NCBI RefSeq assembly: GCF_903643065.1
Contig: NZ_CAHJWX010000177.1
Location: 1 to 5,322 of the forward strand
DNA length: 5,322 nt
Source of the DNA: Sphingomonas bacterium
GTDB lineage: Bacteria > Pseudomonadota > Alphaproteobacteria > Sphingomonadales > Sphingomonadaceae
Reading direction: 5' to 3'
Shown: one piece after another, positions 5,235 through 5,322 of the stretch
Numbering within the stretch: position 1 is the stretch's first letter
Layout of the letters: each line of letters opens with the position of its first letter
Notes under the pieces: model-generated
What the model saw: the letters and a program-made list of their open reading frames with translations, nothing else
Told to the model about the DNA's origin: nothing
Databases searched by the model: none
Program-made: the position numbers and the translations under genes

Positions 5235-5322
5235 ATGCTGTCGCGCCTGGTCCTGACCGACGTCCGCAATCACGCGACGCTCCTCCTCGCGCCCGGGCCG
5301 GGCCTGGTCATCCTCACCGGCG
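5235..5322 (+). CDS. recF: DNA replication and repair protein RecF, N-terminal fragment
   Basis: The first 29 codons of recF, cut by the right edge. RecF is a cytosolic SMC-like ATPase that helps RecO and RecR load RecA at single-strand gaps. The visible protein begins MLSRLVLTDVRNH and ends G-L-V-I-L-T-G. This matches the RecF N-terminal strand pattern (x-L-x-L-x-x-x-R-N-[HY]) leading into Walker A; the P-loop Gly-Lys-Thr itself lies beyond the window. The frame has a stop at 5214-5216 and ATG 5235 is the only ATG after it. No good Shine-Dalgarno is visible (the upstream bases are G+C with a single AAG at 5223-5225), so initiation may be weak or depend on read-through from coq4. Its closeness to dnaN fits the ancestral dnaN-recF pairing. 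Confidence 0.85.
   Translation, partial: MLSRLVLTDVRNHATLLLAPGPGLVILTG

Overview
This 5.3 kb window is GC-rich throughout (roughly 70% by eye). It most likely comes from an alphaproteobacterium of the sphingomonad type (Sphingomonas or a relative). That assignment is inference: it rests on the base composition, a Coq4 homologue, an exported oligopeptidase B-like S9 peptidase, and dnaN and recF lying near each other but not adjacent. No database search was possible.

Layout, left to right. (1) Bases 1-84, minus strand: the first 28 codons of a small exported protein that runs off the left edge. Its start overlaps the stop of the next gene by four bases. (2) 81-710, minus: a histidine phosphatase (RHG superfamily). 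(3) 711-849: a divergent control region of about 140 bp with a candidate dnaN promoter and two perfect 6-bp-stem inverted repeats. (4) 850-1965, plus: dnaN, the DNA polymerase III beta sliding clamp. (5) 2014-4161, minus: an S9A prolyl oligopeptidase-family enzyme close to oligopeptidase B but with a signal peptide, convergent with dnaN across a 48 bp gap. (6) 4162-4326: a second divergent region with an AT-rich island and a TTGACA-N17-TATTAA promoter candidate facing right. (7) 4327-5136, plus: a Coq4-family ubiquinone biosynthesis protein with a Pro-Glu tail encoded by a hexanucleotide repeat. (8) 5235 to the right edge, plus: the first 29 codons of recF.

The genes do not form one pathway. 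The clamp (dnaN) and recF are parts of the classical dnaA-dnaN-recF-gyrB replication and repair cluster. Here they are separated by about 3.3 kb holding an unrelated exported peptidase on the other strand and a quinone gene. The left-hand minus-strand pair looks like a small translationally coupled operon.

I see no mobile element, CRISPR array, tRNA or rRNA, and no convincing novel multi-gene system. The items most worth a second look are the palindromes upstream of dnaN, the substrate-pocket changes and export signal of the S9 enzyme, the altered spacing of the Coq4 metal motif, and the AT-rich promoter island before coq4.
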